58,518 nt of DNA, taken from assembly GCF_003194385.1 (NCBI RefSeq), contig NZ_LAPT01000044.1:1-58518 (forward strand), read 5' to 3'. Shown piece by piece: positions 45,953-54,965 of this stretch. The stretch is from Pokkaliibacter plantistimulans. GTDB taxonomy: Bacteria; Pseudomonadota; Gammaproteobacteria; Pseudomonadales; Balneatricaceae. Position 1 is the first letter of the stretch. Each line of letters begins with the position of its first letter. The notes below the pieces were generated by a model, which saw nothing but the letters and a program-made list of their open reading frames with translations, was not told the DNA's origin and made no database searches. The position numbers and the translations under genes are program-made.

Positions 45953-46414
45953 ATGAAAGCAAGCACGATCATCTCCCGCCTGTCAGGTATGGCTCTGTTG
46001 CTGAGTCTCAGCTCCCTTGCTATGGCAGACGTCACCGTGACGGATGGCTATGCTCGCGCTACGCCGCCCGGCGCCAGTAACAGTGCGGCCTTCATGACGC
46101 TGCACAACAGCGCCGATCAGCCGGTCACTGTGACGTCAGTCTCCAGCTCATCGGCAGGGGTAGCGGAGCTGCACAACCACACCAATAACAACGGCATGAT
46201 GGAAATGCGCCATGTGGAAGGCATCACCATTCCGGCGAAGGGTGAAATACAGCTTAAACCCGGTGGTTATCACGTGATGCTGATGCAGTTGAAACACCCT
46301 TTGCAAGAAGGTCAGCAGGTCGAGCTGGAACTGACCATTGAAGGTCAGACACAACCGGTGAAAGTGGAAGTTCCGGTCAAGATGGTGATGGAAGGCATGA
46401 ACATGGGTGGCTGA
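45953..46414 (+). CDS. PCu(A)C-family periplasmic copper chaperone
   Basis: From the ATG at 45953 it has 153 residues. A signal peptide ends in LAMA (about residue 25). The family copper motif H-x10-M-x21-H-x-M is complete: His74, Met85, His107, Met109. A second methionine-rich tail MVMEGMNMGG ends the protein and may bind a further copper. PCuAC proteins act with SCO to load copper into cytochrome oxidases. It follows the SCO gene by about 55 bases, in one likely operon. Confidence 0.92.
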   Translation: MKASTIISRLSGMALLLSLSSLAMADVTVTDGYARATPPGASNSAAFMTLHNSADQPVTVTSVSSSSAGVAELHNHTNNNGMMEMRHVEGITIPAKGEIQLKPGGYHVMLMQLKHPLQEGQQVELELTIEGQTQPVKVEVPVKMVMEGMNMGG

Positions 46415-46724
46415 TCGCCAGCCTGTATTACGCACACTCTGGCAACGTCGCCCAGCGCTTGTGGCGGCGTCTCCCCGACGGCCAATGCACTGCTTCTGAC
46501 CCTACACTGCTTTTCGCTTCCCCTCTGCCAACGCCCCTGCAATGCTTTCCATAGCCGCTGGTTCCAGCTGTCAGCTACGCCTCTGCCCTCATGCCTTATG
46601 AGTGGCATTAAAAACCCTAATCAAGGTTGCGCAATTCTGGTGCATCTAACTGCAGTGCGTAGCAGCTGAGTTAGCTATACTGTGGTCCGCTTGTTTATCC
46701 GTGCCTATCCAACCGAGAATGCTT
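46415..46724. other. intergenic region upstream of the MATE gene
   Basis: About 310 bases. A TATACT (46676-46681) could be a -10 for the MATE gene, but no good -35 precedes it. A weak stem ATGCC/GGCAT near 46591-46609 followed by TTAAAAA is the best candidate for ending the copper operon, though poor. Nothing else was seen. Confidence 0.35.
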
Positions 46725-48125
46725 ATGGCGTCGTCTGTCACCATTGCTCCTGCTACACCTCCCCTGTCTCGACGAAGCGAACTGAAGGCGCTGATGGTCC
46801 TGGCTCTGCCCATTATTGGCGGCCAGCTGGCACAGACCGGCATGTCCTTCGTTGATACGCTGATGGCGGGTGCCGTCAGCCCGCAGGATCTGGCAGCCGT
46901 GGCAGTTGGCTCCAGCGTATGGGTACCGATGTTCCTGTTTATTATCGGCACGCTGCTGGCTACTACCGCCAATGTCTCCCATCTGTTCGGCGCAGAACGT
47001 CATGACGACATTGCCCCGATGGTCCGGCAGGCACTGTGGTTATCGGTATTGATCGGGGCGTTGGCGATGCTGCTGTTGCTGAATGCCAGCCCCCTGCTTG
47101 GTTATTTTATGGAGGGCGATACCGATCTGCAGTACCAGACGCAGGTCTATCTCAATGGTGTAGCCGTCGGAGTACCGGCCATTGCCATGTATCAGGTGCT
47201 GCGTTATCTCTGCGAAGGCATGGGCCACACTCGCCCCGCCATGCTTATTGCCATTATCGGGCTGATCTGTAACGCACCACTGAACTACCTGTTTATCTAC
47301 GGTGGTTTCGGTATTCCAGCCATGGGCGGCGCTGGCTGTGGATGGGCCACGGGTATCGTGATGTGGATCATGCTACTGACAATGCTTGGCTACATCAGTC
47401 GCTCGCCACGCTATGGCTACTTCAAACTGCTCAACCATTTCGAGTGGCCCAGAATGCGTACCATTGCTGATCTGATGAAGCTGGGCGTGCCCATCGGGCT
47501 GGCCATCTTCATGGAATCCAGCATGTTTGCCACTATCGCCCTGTTGCTGACCCCGCTGGGAGCCACTGTGGTATCTGGCCATCAGATAACGCTCAACTTT
47601 ACCTCTATGAGCTTTATGTTCCCCCTCAGCATCGCCATGGCCATCACTATTCGGGTGGGGCAGGCTCTGGGTGCTGGTCAGCCGGAGGTGGCCCGTTTTC
47701 GCGCCTTCACCGGGCTGATTCTGACACTCAGCTGTGCCCTGATCAGCTGCTTGCTGATGCGCTATTGCGGGGAACAGATTGCCTCGCTGTACAGCAATGA
47801 TGGTGGTGTTATTCGGGTTGCGACCGAGCTTATGCTGCTTGCTGCACTGTTCCAGTTCTCTGATGCCACTCAGGTCAGCGTGGCCGGGGCTCTGCGTGGG
47901 TACAAGGACACACGCATGCCCATGCTACTGACGTGTGTGGCGTACTGGTGCATCGGTTTGCCCCTGGGGTGGCAGCTGGCATTGGGTGACCTCCTGCCAC
48001 ACGCCCCGATGGGTGCTCCCGGTTTCTGGTGGGCGCTGATTGCCGGTCTGACGGTTGCGGCACTACTGCTGTTGCTACGCCTGCAGAAGGTAAGCCATGC
48101 GGCGATTCAACGGTCGTTGTCTTAG
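46725..48125 (+). CDS. MATE-family multidrug exporter
   Basis: About 466 residues from the ATG at 46725. Twelve hydrophobic helices are visible. ALPIIGGQLAQTGMSFVDTLMAG, VGSSVWVPMFLF, GHTRPAMLIAIIGLICNAPLNY and VSVAGALRGYKDTRMP are NorM-type MATE blocks. Such proteins export cationic drugs and dyes in exchange for sodium ions or protons. Starts at 46701 (GTG) and 46719 are also possible. The DUF3080 gene begins inside its last codons (29-base overlap), implying co-transcription. Confidence 0.9.
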   Translation: MASSVTIAPATPPLSRRSELKALMVLALPIIGGQLAQTGMSFVDTLMAGAVSPQDLAAVAVGSSVWVPMFLFIIGTLLATTANVSHLFGAERHDDIAPMVRQALWLSVLIGALAMLLLLNASPLLGYFMEGDTDLQYQTQVYLNGVAVGVPAIAMYQVLRYLCEGMGHTRPAMLIAIIGLICNAPLNYLFIYGGFGIPAMGGAGCGWATGIVMWIMLLTMLGYISRSPRYGYFKLLNHFEWPRMRTIADLMKLGVPIGLAIFMESSMFATIALLLTPLGATVVSGHQITLNFTSMSFMFPLSIAMAITIRVGQALGAGQPEVARFRAFTGLILTLSCALISCLLMRYCGEQIASLYSNDGGVIRVATELMLLAALFQFSDATQVSVAGALRGYKDTRMPMLLTCVAYWCIGLPLGWQLALGDLLPHAPMGAPGFWWALIAGLTVAALLLLLRLQKVSHAAIQRSLS

Positions 48126-49260
48126 GCTCCTACCACTGATCAGCATTGCCTTGCTGGGCGGCTGTATTGAGCAGTCGGCCAGCGACCTGTTGACCGACTT
48201 CCAGCAGCGCATAGAGCGACCGCTGGAGGTTGACATCGATGACATCACCCCATCATCCGTTACCTTACCCAGCTATCCCCCTCGCCGGGAGCGCCTGCAA
48301 ACTCACCCTGATATACGTGAAGGCGTGATCGACGTACTCGCCTTCCGACACTGCAATATGCTCGACCTGATTGCCGAGCGAAACTCGATTCTGGGGAAAG
48401 TGGCCCCTTTCAGCCAGCGCTATCTGTACGAGTTGCATTTTATCGCCATGGCCAGCCAGTGCCTGCCGTCACTGGACGATACCAACCCTGACCTCACGGA
48501 CTTCCGCCAGCAGTTGCAGCAGGTGCTCAATACCAAACGGCAAGATCTGCGGCACGGGCTGATTGACCTGATCTACAACAGCGAAGAGACCGAAAAGCAG
48601 TTCTCCCGTTCGGCCCTACCTCTGCAGCCCATGGCAAGGACCGGCCAGGACGATGGCAGCGATCAAGGCTTTCAGGCCAGTCTGACGGCACTCGATACCC
48701 TGATTTATGCGGCCAGACAGACACAACTAGCTGAAAAAGAAGGGATCTATCTCATGATGCTCAACTCTGCTGAGCTGGAAGAGGCGCTGGCAACCTTACA
48801 TCACAGCGACTTTGGCGCTCGCCTGCTGCAAAGCCTGCAACTGATCACTAACCAGCTGAATGACAATGCCAGCCTGATTAAAACACGGCTGAATAACCGA
48901 CCCGTATGCTATCGGCAACAGCCCGGCGAAACCGGCAAGATTGCCCAGAACGTCTTCAACCGCTACTACGCCAGCGGTGTGCAGCCTTATCTGGCACAGG
49001 TGTATCAGCAGGCACAAGCATGGCGCCAGCGCTGGATGACGCTTAACCAGCTGGCAGCACCATTACCTGCAGCACTGCAACGCTATCAGGTTCAACTGTG
49101 GGAGGGAGCACGAGGTGTGGCAGAGCTGGGACAGGGTGAGATGAGGAGCAACAGGCCCACCAGTCTCTGGCAGGCCTATTTGCTGGCTCAGCAGCGTCAT
49201 ACCAACGCCTGGCAGACATTGCTGAGCCAATGTGGGCTGATGCCCGGTCAGAAGCACTGA
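48097..49260 (+). CDS. DUF3080 lipoprotein
   Basis: A 387-residue protein with a lipoprotein signal ending in ALLGGC (Cys23). The mature part is helical and contains DVLAFRHCNMLDLIAERNS, LHFIAMASQCLPSL and FNRYYASGVQPYLAQVY, which fit DUF3080. Function is unknown; it is likely anchored in the outer or inner membrane. It overlaps the end of the MATE gene by 29 bases and faces the LOG gene, overlapping its end by 13 bases on the opposite strand. Confidence 0.75.
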   Translation: MRRFNGRCLRLLPLISIALLGGCIEQSASDLLTDFQQRIERPLEVDIDDITPSSVTLPSYPPRRERLQTHPDIREGVIDVLAFRHCNMLDLIAERNSILGKVAPFSQRYLYELHFIAMASQCLPSLDDTNPDLTDFRQQLQQVLNTKRQDLRHGLIDLIYNSEETEKQFSRSALPLQPMARTGQDDGSDQGFQASLTALDTLIYAARQTQLAEKEGIYLMMLNSAELEEALATLHHSDFGARLLQSLQLITNQLNDNASLIKTRLNNRPVCYRQQPGETGKIAQNVFNRYYASGVQPYLAQVYQQAQAWRQRWMTLNQLAAPLPAALQRYQVQLWEGARGVAELGQGEMRSNRPTSLWQAYLLAQQRHTNAWQTLLSQCGLMPGQKH

Positions 49261-49814
49261 GGCAGTAGTTGTGGCAACAGTTGCTCAGGCTCAGCAGCAT
49301 TGAGACAGTGGGCTGCGGCTTCGGATCGGGTCAAACCCACATCGACGGTGTGCTGCATAAACCCGATCAGACCATCATAGTAGCCCGCAGCATTAAGCAG
49401 ACCGATTGGCTTCCTGTGCAAATCCAGCTGCCGCCATGACCACACTTCAAACAGCTCTTCCAGCGTGCCCAGACCGCCGGGCAACGCCAGACAGGCATCG
49501 CCCAGTGCCAGCATGCGTCGCTTGCGCTCAGTCATGTCGGCCACTTCCTCAAAGGTCGTCAGGCCAGGATGGTTAACTTCCGCATTGAGCAGATGTGTCG
49601 GCATGATGCCGTGCACGCTGCCACCCCCCTCGATCAGGGTATCGGCAATCAGCCCCATCAGGCCGATGCGTGAACCGCCGTAGACCAGACCAATGTTGCG
49701 CTCCAACATTAGCGTTGCCAAACGTCGAGTGGCTTCGGCATAGGCCTCATGCTTACCCAGACGAGAAGCACAATAGACCGTCAGCCAGGCCGTGGGGGCA
49801 GCGTTTTCCCTCAT
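49248..49814 (-). CDS. LOG-family Rossmann protein (TIGR00730)
   Basis: A 188-residue protein with YGGSRIGLMGLIADTLI and the lysine-decarboxylase-like motif LPGGLGTLEELFEVWSW. Family members include cytokinin-activating phosphoribohydrolases that release free base from nucleoside monophosphates; the bacterial role may be purine nucleotide clean-up. Substrate is unproven here. The start overlaps the stop of the ProQ-like gene by 4 bases (ATGA), so the two are coupled. The 3' end overlaps the DUF3080 gene on the other strand. Confidence 0.87.
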   Translation of the reverse strand: MRENAAPTAWLTVYCASRLGKHEAYAEATRRLATLMLERNIGLVYGGSRIGLMGLIADTLIEGGGSVHGIMPTHLLNAEVNHPGLTTFEEVADMTERKRRMLALGDACLALPGGLGTLEELFEVWSWRQLDLHRKPIGLLNAAGYYDGLIGFMQHTVDVGLTRSEAAAHCLNAAEPEQLLPQLLPQCF

Positions 49815-50764
49815 GAGAGATGTTTCCCAACCAGTTGATGAAGTTTCTCTTCCAGTCGCGCGGCTGAACGGTTTTGAGCCACCTCATCAGCATTGCGATT
49901 TACTCTGGCAGGCTTTCGCCCCTGATCCTGCCTGTTATTCCGGCGCTCATTCTGGCCTTCAGGACGGCGATTGCCATAGAGACTGTTGTATTGTTCACGC
50001 GCGTGCTGAGCATCACGCTCTTCAACAATGCCAGCTTCCTTACCATCGATATCCACCCGTGACTTGCCCGCCTGCACGCAGCGCAAATAAGCCGGTGAAC
50101 GCGTGTAAGATGCCAGACCACGCTTGATCTTGCCTTCCATGCCAGGCATCCGCTCCATCATCGACTGCTGTATACCAATTTGCAGAGGCTTGGGATGCTG
50201 GCGACTGAACGCCAGAGGGAAGGAATCCATCAACCATTGCACTGCCGCCCGGTTGGCGGCCTTGTTCTTGCGCTGGTTACGGCTGTTACCAGAAGTGGCA
50301 TCCTGAGCAGGCGCCGGCTCTGCAGGGGCCGCCTTTTCAATATCACTGGCTGACGACGCTTCCGATAACGACTCTTCTTCCTCTTCTGGGAGTGCAGCGG
50401 CCTGATCATCGATAGAGAAATGCGAGTCCGCCTCGGGTAACTCAACCATCTCATCCTGAGCGACTAAAGACTCCTCAGCCTGATTCTCATCCGCAGATGC
50501 CACATCACTTTCTTCACTCAGCTCCCATGTGGCAGCCACAGACTGAGAGGGTTCACTGAGAGGTTCTGACGGGGGCACTGCTACCTTTTCTGCTTTCGCA
50601 CTACTGGCAACCTCTAACGCTGCCTGCAACCGCTGATTTTCAGCCTCTAACTCGCGAATACGTTCTCTTGCCTGCTCCAGGCTGGCCAGTTGCCTTTCAA
50701 ACTTGGCCTCCAACGAGGTGAGCAGTTGCACTAGGTTGGTGGGGGCTGTATCCAATCCAGCCAT
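49811..50764 (-). CDS. ProQ/FinO-domain RNA-binding protein with long N-terminal extension
   Basis: A 317-residue protein. Residues 8-52 form a coiled coil (LASLEQARERIRELEAENQR). A strongly acidic, low-complexity linker (about 60-150) follows. The ProQ/FinO domain (about 165-250) reads AVQWLMDSFPLAFS, KPLQIGIQQSMMERM and RSPAYLRCVQAGKSRVDI. A basic tail ends the protein. ProQ-type proteins bind structured sRNAs and mRNA ends. The coiled coil plus acidic linker is unusual compared with E. coli ProQ, where the domain is N-terminal. It is coupled to the LOG gene and follows tusA. Confidence 0.82.
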   Translation of the reverse strand: MAGLDTAPTNLVQLLTSLEAKFERQLASLEQARERIRELEAENQRLQAALEVASSAKAEKVAVPPSEPLSEPSQSVAATWELSEESDVASADENQAEESLVAQDEMVELPEADSHFSIDDQAAALPEEEEESLSEASSASDIEKAAPAEPAPAQDATSGNSRNQRKNKAANRAAVQWLMDSFPLAFSRQHPKPLQIGIQQSMMERMPGMEGKIKRGLASYTRSPAYLRCVQAGKSRVDIDGKEAGIVEERDAQHAREQYNSLYGNRRPEGQNERRNNRQDQGRKPARVNRNADEVAQNRSAARLEEKLHQLVGKHLS

Positions 50765-50905
50765 GGGAAAATTCTCCTGGTCAGAACTTATGCCTGCATC
50801 CAGTTATGTGGACCCAGGAACTACATCTAGCAAGCGTATTACTGCAACCGGTCAACACTCAGACCCAGCGGGTTGTGAAAATTGATCCGTGTTGCGGTTC
50901 CGCTG

Positions 50906-51136
50906 TCAGCCTTTGCGAATCACATAGCAGTACAGATCATCCTGCTGCGACTGATCAATCAACTCATGACCTAAAAACTGGCAGAACTTGGGAATATCAC
51001 GCGTCGTAGAGGGATCAGTGGCCTCGACCTTTACCAGCTGGCCAGCCTCCATGCCCCGTACCGTCTTGTGCAACAACATCACCGGCTCTGGACAATTAAG
51101 GCCTTTGGTATCCAAAAAGTGATCGTAATCAGACAC
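50906..51136 (-). CDS. tusA: sulfurtransferase TusA
   Basis: About 76 residues from the GTG at 51136. The signature [18 protein letters not shown] holds the persulfide-carrying cysteine (Cys15), followed by [17 protein letters not shown] and YVIRKG. TusA passes sulfur from a cysteine desulfurase to tRNA 2-thiouridine synthesis and molybdenum cofactor. No ATG is near; GTG at 51145 and an in-frame ATG at 51181 are alternatives, and AGGAG lies just before them. It lies upstream of the ProQ-like gene, and rlmM follows on the same strand about 270 bases away. Confidence 0.9.
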   Translation of the reverse strand: MSDYDHFLDTKGLNCPEPVMLLHKTVRGMEAGQLVKVEATDPSTTRDIPKFCQFLGHELIDQSQQDDLYCYVIRKG

Positions 51137-51404
51137 GGACTTCACAACTCCTGGTGCCAAGTGCACCCACTTCGATAACACTACAACAACGCCGGCAGAC
51201 GTTAAAAACTGTTCGGGCCCGGCTCGCTGACACTCTGCAAGGTATAAAGAACGAAGGTAGCAGTGTTTACCTCAGGTAAACACATAAACCAAACGATCTT
51301 TTCACTCCAGAGTGTCCAATGCGCAGCAAATCAGGAGCCCCATATCAGGCCGGGCATTCTAGCATGACTGACCGGATGGCACAGTGTACAAGCCACCGCT
51401 GTCG

Positions 51405-52508
51405 TCAGCTGAGGCCATTCACACGCCGCCAGTCTTCGTCACGACAGACGAACAACGTGATTTCTTCACGATCATGATAAAGATGGCGAGCCTCGATATG
51501 CACATTCAGCTCAGCCTCCGCACACCCGGTCTGCAACACTTCCAGGCACTGCTGGTAGGTAGTGTAGCGTTTCTGCATAGGCAGCTTGAGGTTGAATACG
51601 GTGTAGCGACACCAGCCACGGGTGATCCATTTAGTCATCAGATCGATGACCCGGGCAGGCTTGTCGGCGATATCACAGACCATCCAGTCAACCGGGCGCT
51701 CAGGCACATAGGTGAAGCCATCCCCTTCAACGTGGGTAACCATGCCACCTGCCATCAAAGCGTCATCCATAGGGCCGTTATCGACCGACGTGGTTTTCAT
51801 ATATCGATTGGCCAGCTGCCATGTCCAGCCACCCGGAGAAGCCCCCAGATCGACGGCTTTCATACCCGGTTTTAGCATGGCCGTTCTGGCCTCCTCTGAG
51901 AGGAAGAACAGCCAGGCTTCTTCAAGCTTCAAAGTTGAACGACTCGGCGCAGCAGGAGGAAACTTCAGACGCATGACTCCCTGAGGCCAGGGTGAAGCCA
52001 GATGGGGATCAGCCAGACCGATGAACACCTGGCTCTCATTCATCCAGCCGATATACAGCCGCTCAAGCTGTGTGTCGCGCTTTGCAGTCAACACACCCGC
52101 CTTGCGCAAAGCGGCTGCCAGCGGCGGCACCAGTTTGCGGCACAGCCCCTGCAGACCGGAACCCACTTCACTGTCAGCAGCCTCTATCCACACTTCACCA
52201 CACTGCGGGAAGCCATCCAGATGCTGCAGGAAAAAACCGACCCGGTCGTTGCGTGGAATATCGGTCAACGGCGCAATGCAGGCTGCCCACTGGCGAGTGA
52301 AAACCAGCGAGCGCCAGTCAATGCGCTGCATGATTTGCACGGCACCATTGGCTTGCTGACAGACGAACTCGACATAGCCGCTTTCGCCTTTGAAGCGGGG
52401 AAAACCGTAGACACCAACAACGGCTGCACGTTCCTGTATTTCCACAGCACATTCGCGCTCGAAACCAGCACGACAAAGCAGCAGTAAATGATTCAATTCC
52501 AAAGCCAT
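51405..52508 (-). CDS. rlmM: 23S rRNA 2'-O-ribose methyltransferase RlmM
   Basis: A 367-residue enzyme that methylates C2498 of 23S rRNA. An N-terminal THUMP-like region (about 1-160) begins MALELNHLLLLCRAGFERE. The Rossmann domain has the SAM motif AVDLGASPGGWTWQLANR, and the K-D-K-E tetrad lies in RLKFPPA, WMVCDIAD and FNLKLPMQKR with the final glutamate in VHIEARHLYHD. Length is typical. It lies between the alpha/beta hydrolase gene and tusA. Confidence 0.95.
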   Translation of the reverse strand: MALELNHLLLLCRAGFERECAVEIQERAAVVGVYGFPRFKGESGYVEFVCQQANGAVQIMQRIDWRSLVFTRQWAACIAPLTDIPRNDRVGFFLQHLDGFPQCGEVWIEAADSEVGSGLQGLCRKLVPPLAAALRKAGVLTAKRDTQLERLYIGWMNESQVFIGLADPHLASPWPQGVMRLKFPPAAPSRSTLKLEEAWLFFLSEEARTAMLKPGMKAVDLGASPGGWTWQLANRYMKTTSVDNGPMDDALMAGGMVTHVEGDGFTYVPERPVDWMVCDIADKPARVIDLMTKWITRGWCRYTVFNLKLPMQKRYTTYQQCLEVLQTGCAEAELNVHIEARHLYHDREEITLFVCRDEDWRRVNGLS

Positions 52509-52543
52509 TCAACCAGCCTGACAGTCATTAATAACAAAAAGGT

Positions 52544-53134
52544 TTATTTCAGTGTTGCCATCCATTGCAGCATTGCACTGGTGGCTGTCTCCAGCACCTG
52601 ATGCTGTGACTGACCAAACGACTTGAGGGTCGTGAAATCATGATCCGCCCCTGCCAGCCATTGCACGCTTACCCACGAAGGCATGGTGTACGCCTGCACT
52701 TCGGCTACTTTACCGAAAGGGTCACGCTCGCCCTGCAGGATCAAACCCGGTGCGCTGCATTCTACCAGCGGAGCCATACGAACCTGCAAGGGTTTGGCGG
52801 GTGGATGGAAGGGATAGCCAAAAGCAACGGCCCCTTTTACCCTTGCCAGATCACGACAGGCCATGGCGACACGCCCACCAAGCGACTTCCCCGCCAGCAG
52901 CAGAGGCTCATTGGCATTAGCCAGCTCATGAATATGCTCTTCGACAACGTCACACAGGACATTGAACCGCTCTGGTGGCCGTTTACGACCACTGCGCTCA
53001 ATCGCCTGCATATAAGGGAAGGTCACCCGATGGACTTTCACGCCAGCCGCTTCCAGTAACTGCGCCCAATCACTCATAAAACGGCTACTGTGGCCGGCAC
53101 CAGAGCCATGCATTAACAAAATTGAATACTGCAT
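52544..53134 (-). CDS. alpha/beta hydrolase (KANL3/Tex30 type)
   Basis: From the ATG at 53134 it has 196 residues. The oxyanion-hole motif LMHGSGAGHSSRFM, the nucleophile elbow LAGKSLGGRVAM (serine) and the histidine in GADHDFTTLK form a complete catalytic set, with an acid near QGERDPFG. The short core resembles the KANL3/Tex30 group, whose substrate is unknown. A TTG at 53140 could extend it by two residues. A near-perfect FNR/ANR site lies 71-84 bases upstream on the shared promoter region with ccoN, so this gene may also respond to oxygen. Confidence 0.82.
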   Translation of the reverse strand: MQYSILLMHGSGAGHSSRFMSDWAQLLEAAGVKVHRVTFPYMQAIERSGRKRPPERFNVLCDVVEEHIHELANANEPLLLAGKSLGGRVAMACRDLARVKGAVAFGYPFHPPAKPLQVRMAPLVECSAPGLILQGERDPFGKVAEVQAYTMPSWVSVQWLAGADHDFTTLKSFGQSQHQVLETATSAMLQWMATLK

Positions 53135-53204
53135 TGCCAATTCTTTGTGTCCGCGAATGGAAAACCTGATTGATTTTCAAAAAAATTTCAGCGTAGAAAC
53201 AAAA

Positions 53205-53218
53205 TTGACCCAAATCAA
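53205..53218. promoter_or_regulatory. FNR/ANR-type site between the hydrolase gene and ccoN
   Basis: TTGACCCAAATCAA fits the TTGAY-N4-ATCAA consensus of FNR/ANR regulators fully. Its centre is 78 bases upstream of the hydrolase ATG and about 315 bases upstream of ccoN. On position it suits the hydrolase promoter, though it may also help the ccoN promoter at a distance. Confidence 0.6.
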
Positions 53219-53421
53219 ATAGATAGCAAATCCATCCTCACCCCGAAAGAAGCCAAGGTGCACATTTTAGCCATGCTGATGGCAAAACGCCCTGTAAAAA
53301 AGCCCAAGAAAATAACAAATAATTCTTTAATATCAATCGATTACAATCTTTAAAGCTTATTATCAGCATCTCAACTGCAATCAAGTCCGGTCCTTCATAT
53401 AAATACTTAAATGCGCCTTAT

Positions 53422-53465
53422 TTGATCTGTGTCGGTTTGAAAAAACCCATTTCCTTTCTAATAAT
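53422..53465 (+). promoter_or_regulatory. probable ANR-activated promoter of ccoN
   Basis: TTGATCTGTGTCGG at 53422-53435 is a degenerate FNR/ANR box (good left half, two mismatches in the right half). TAATAAT at 53459-53465 is a good -10. The box centre lies about 42 bases upstream of the expected start near 53471, the class II spacing for FNR-type activation. The ccoN leader would be about 55 bases. No strong -35 is present, as expected for an activated promoter. Confidence 0.55.
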
Positions 53466-53525
53466 TACCGACAATTTCTATCAATTCCTTTCCATTAATT
53501 AGCAAGCTGCTGATGAGAGTCTGAC

Positions 53526-54953
53526 ATGAACACAGCAACTGAACACACTACTTATAACTATAAGGTAGTGCGCCAGTTCGCCATTATGACGGTGGTGTGG
53601 GGTATCGTCGGTATGGCAATCGGGGTGCTGATCGCATCCCAACTGGTCTGGCCACAATTGAACTTCAACCTGCCCTGGACCAGTTTTGGTCGCTTACGAC
53701 CGTTACACACAAACGCTGTGATCTTCGCCTTCGGTGGCTCCGCCCTCTTTGCCACGTCCTACTATGTTGTTCAGCGTACCTGCCAGACTCGCCTGTTCTC
53801 TGACACGCTGGCCACTTTCACCTTCTGGGGCTGGCAGGCCATTATCGTCGCTGCTGCCATCACCCTGCCGCTCGGGCTGACCAGCTCCAAGGAATACGCT
53901 GAGCTGGAGTGGCCCATCGATATTGCCATCACCATCGTCTGGGTCTGCTATGCCATCGTTTTCCTCGGCACTGTCGCCACCCGCAAAACCAGCCACATTT
54001 ATGTAGGTAACTGGTTTTTTATGGCCTTTATCATCACCGTAGCCGTGCTGCATATCGTCAACAGCATGGAAATCCCCGTCACCATGTGGAAGTCCTACTC
54101 CCTCTACGCCGGTACCATTGATGCCATGGTGCAGTGGTGGTATGGCCACAACGCCGTAGGCTTCTTCCTGACAGCCGGCTTCCTCGGCATGATGTATTAC
54201 TTCGTCCCCAAACAGGCGGGGCGACCCATCTACTCCTACCGCCTGTCCATCGTTCACTTCTGGGCACTGATCGCCACCTACATCTGGGCGGGTGGCCACC
54301 ATCTGCACTACACCGCCTTACCAGACTGGACACAGTCAGTCGCAATGATCATGTCACTGATTCTGATCGCGCCCTCCTGGGGAGGCATGATCAACGGCAT
54401 GATGACGCTCTCCGGTGCCTGGCACAAACTGCGCACAGACCCGATTCTGCGCTTCCTGGTGGTGTCACTGTCCTTCTATGGCATGTCCACCTTCGAAGGA
54501 CCGATGATGTCAATCAAGACCGTCAACGCCCTGTCTCACTACACTGACTGGACCATCGGCCACGTACATGCAGGCGCCCTAGGCTGGGTCGCCATGATCT
54601 CCATCGGTTCGCTCTACCACCTGATTCCCAAGGTATTTGGTCGCGCCCAGATGTGGAGCACCAACCTGATCAATACCCACTTCTGGCTGGCAACAATAGG
54701 CACCGTGCTCTACATCTGCGCCATGTGGGTGAACGGCATCATGCAGGGGTTGATGTGGCGTGCAGTCAATGAAGACGGCACCCTCACCTACAGTTTTGTG
54801 GAAGCCGTCAGCGCCAGCCATGGGGGTTACATGGTACGTGCACTGGGCGGAGCTTTCTTCCTCGCTGGTATGTTGCTGATGGCCTACAACGTCTGGCAAA
54901 CCGCACGACGCAACAGCACCGTACCGCTGGCCACCGCCGCGCAGATCGCCTAA
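53526..54953 (+). CDS. ccoN: cbb3-type cytochrome c oxidase subunit I
   Basis: A 475-residue, twelve-helix membrane protein and catalytic core of the high-affinity cbb3 oxidase. [10 protein letters not shown] carries a low-spin haem b ligand (His61). [14 protein letters not shown] and GGHHLHY carry the CuB histidines. [12 protein letters not shown] carries the haem b3 and remaining low-spin haem ligands. Length is standard for CcoN. The oxidase reduces oxygen to water at low oxygen tension and pumps protons. It leads the operon ccoNOQP, and its upstream region contains FNR/ANR-type sites. Confidence 0.97.
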   Translation: MNTATEHTTYNYKVVRQFAIMTVVWGIVGMAIGVLIASQLVWPQLNFNLPWTSFGRLRPLHTNAVIFAFGGSALFATSYYVVQRTCQTRLFSDTLATFTFWGWQAIIVAAAITLPLGLTSSKEYAELEWPIDIAITIVWVCYAIVFLGTVATRKTSHIYVGNWFFMAFIITVAVLHIVNSMEIPVTMWKSYSLYAGTIDAMVQWWYGHNAVGFFLTAGFLGMMYYFVPKQAGRPIYSYRLSIVHFWALIATYIWAGGHHLHYTALPDWTQSVAMIMSLILIAPSWGGMINGMMTLSGAWHKLRTDPILRFLVVSLSFYGMSTFEGPMMSIKTVNALSHYTDWTIGHVHAGALGWVAMISIGSLYHLIPKVFGRAQMWSTNLINTHFWLATIGTVLYICAMWVNGIMQGLMWRAVNEDGTLTYSFVEAVSASHGGYMVRALGGAFFLAGMLLMAYNVWQTARRNSTVPLATAAQIA

Positions 54954-54965
54954 GGAGCCGGCATC

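Noticed and set aside
53703-54308. 201-codon minus-strand frame inside ccoN
   Set aside because: The residue pattern is low-complexity G/D/E/V-rich, as expected for the reverse of membrane helices; ccoN is certain.
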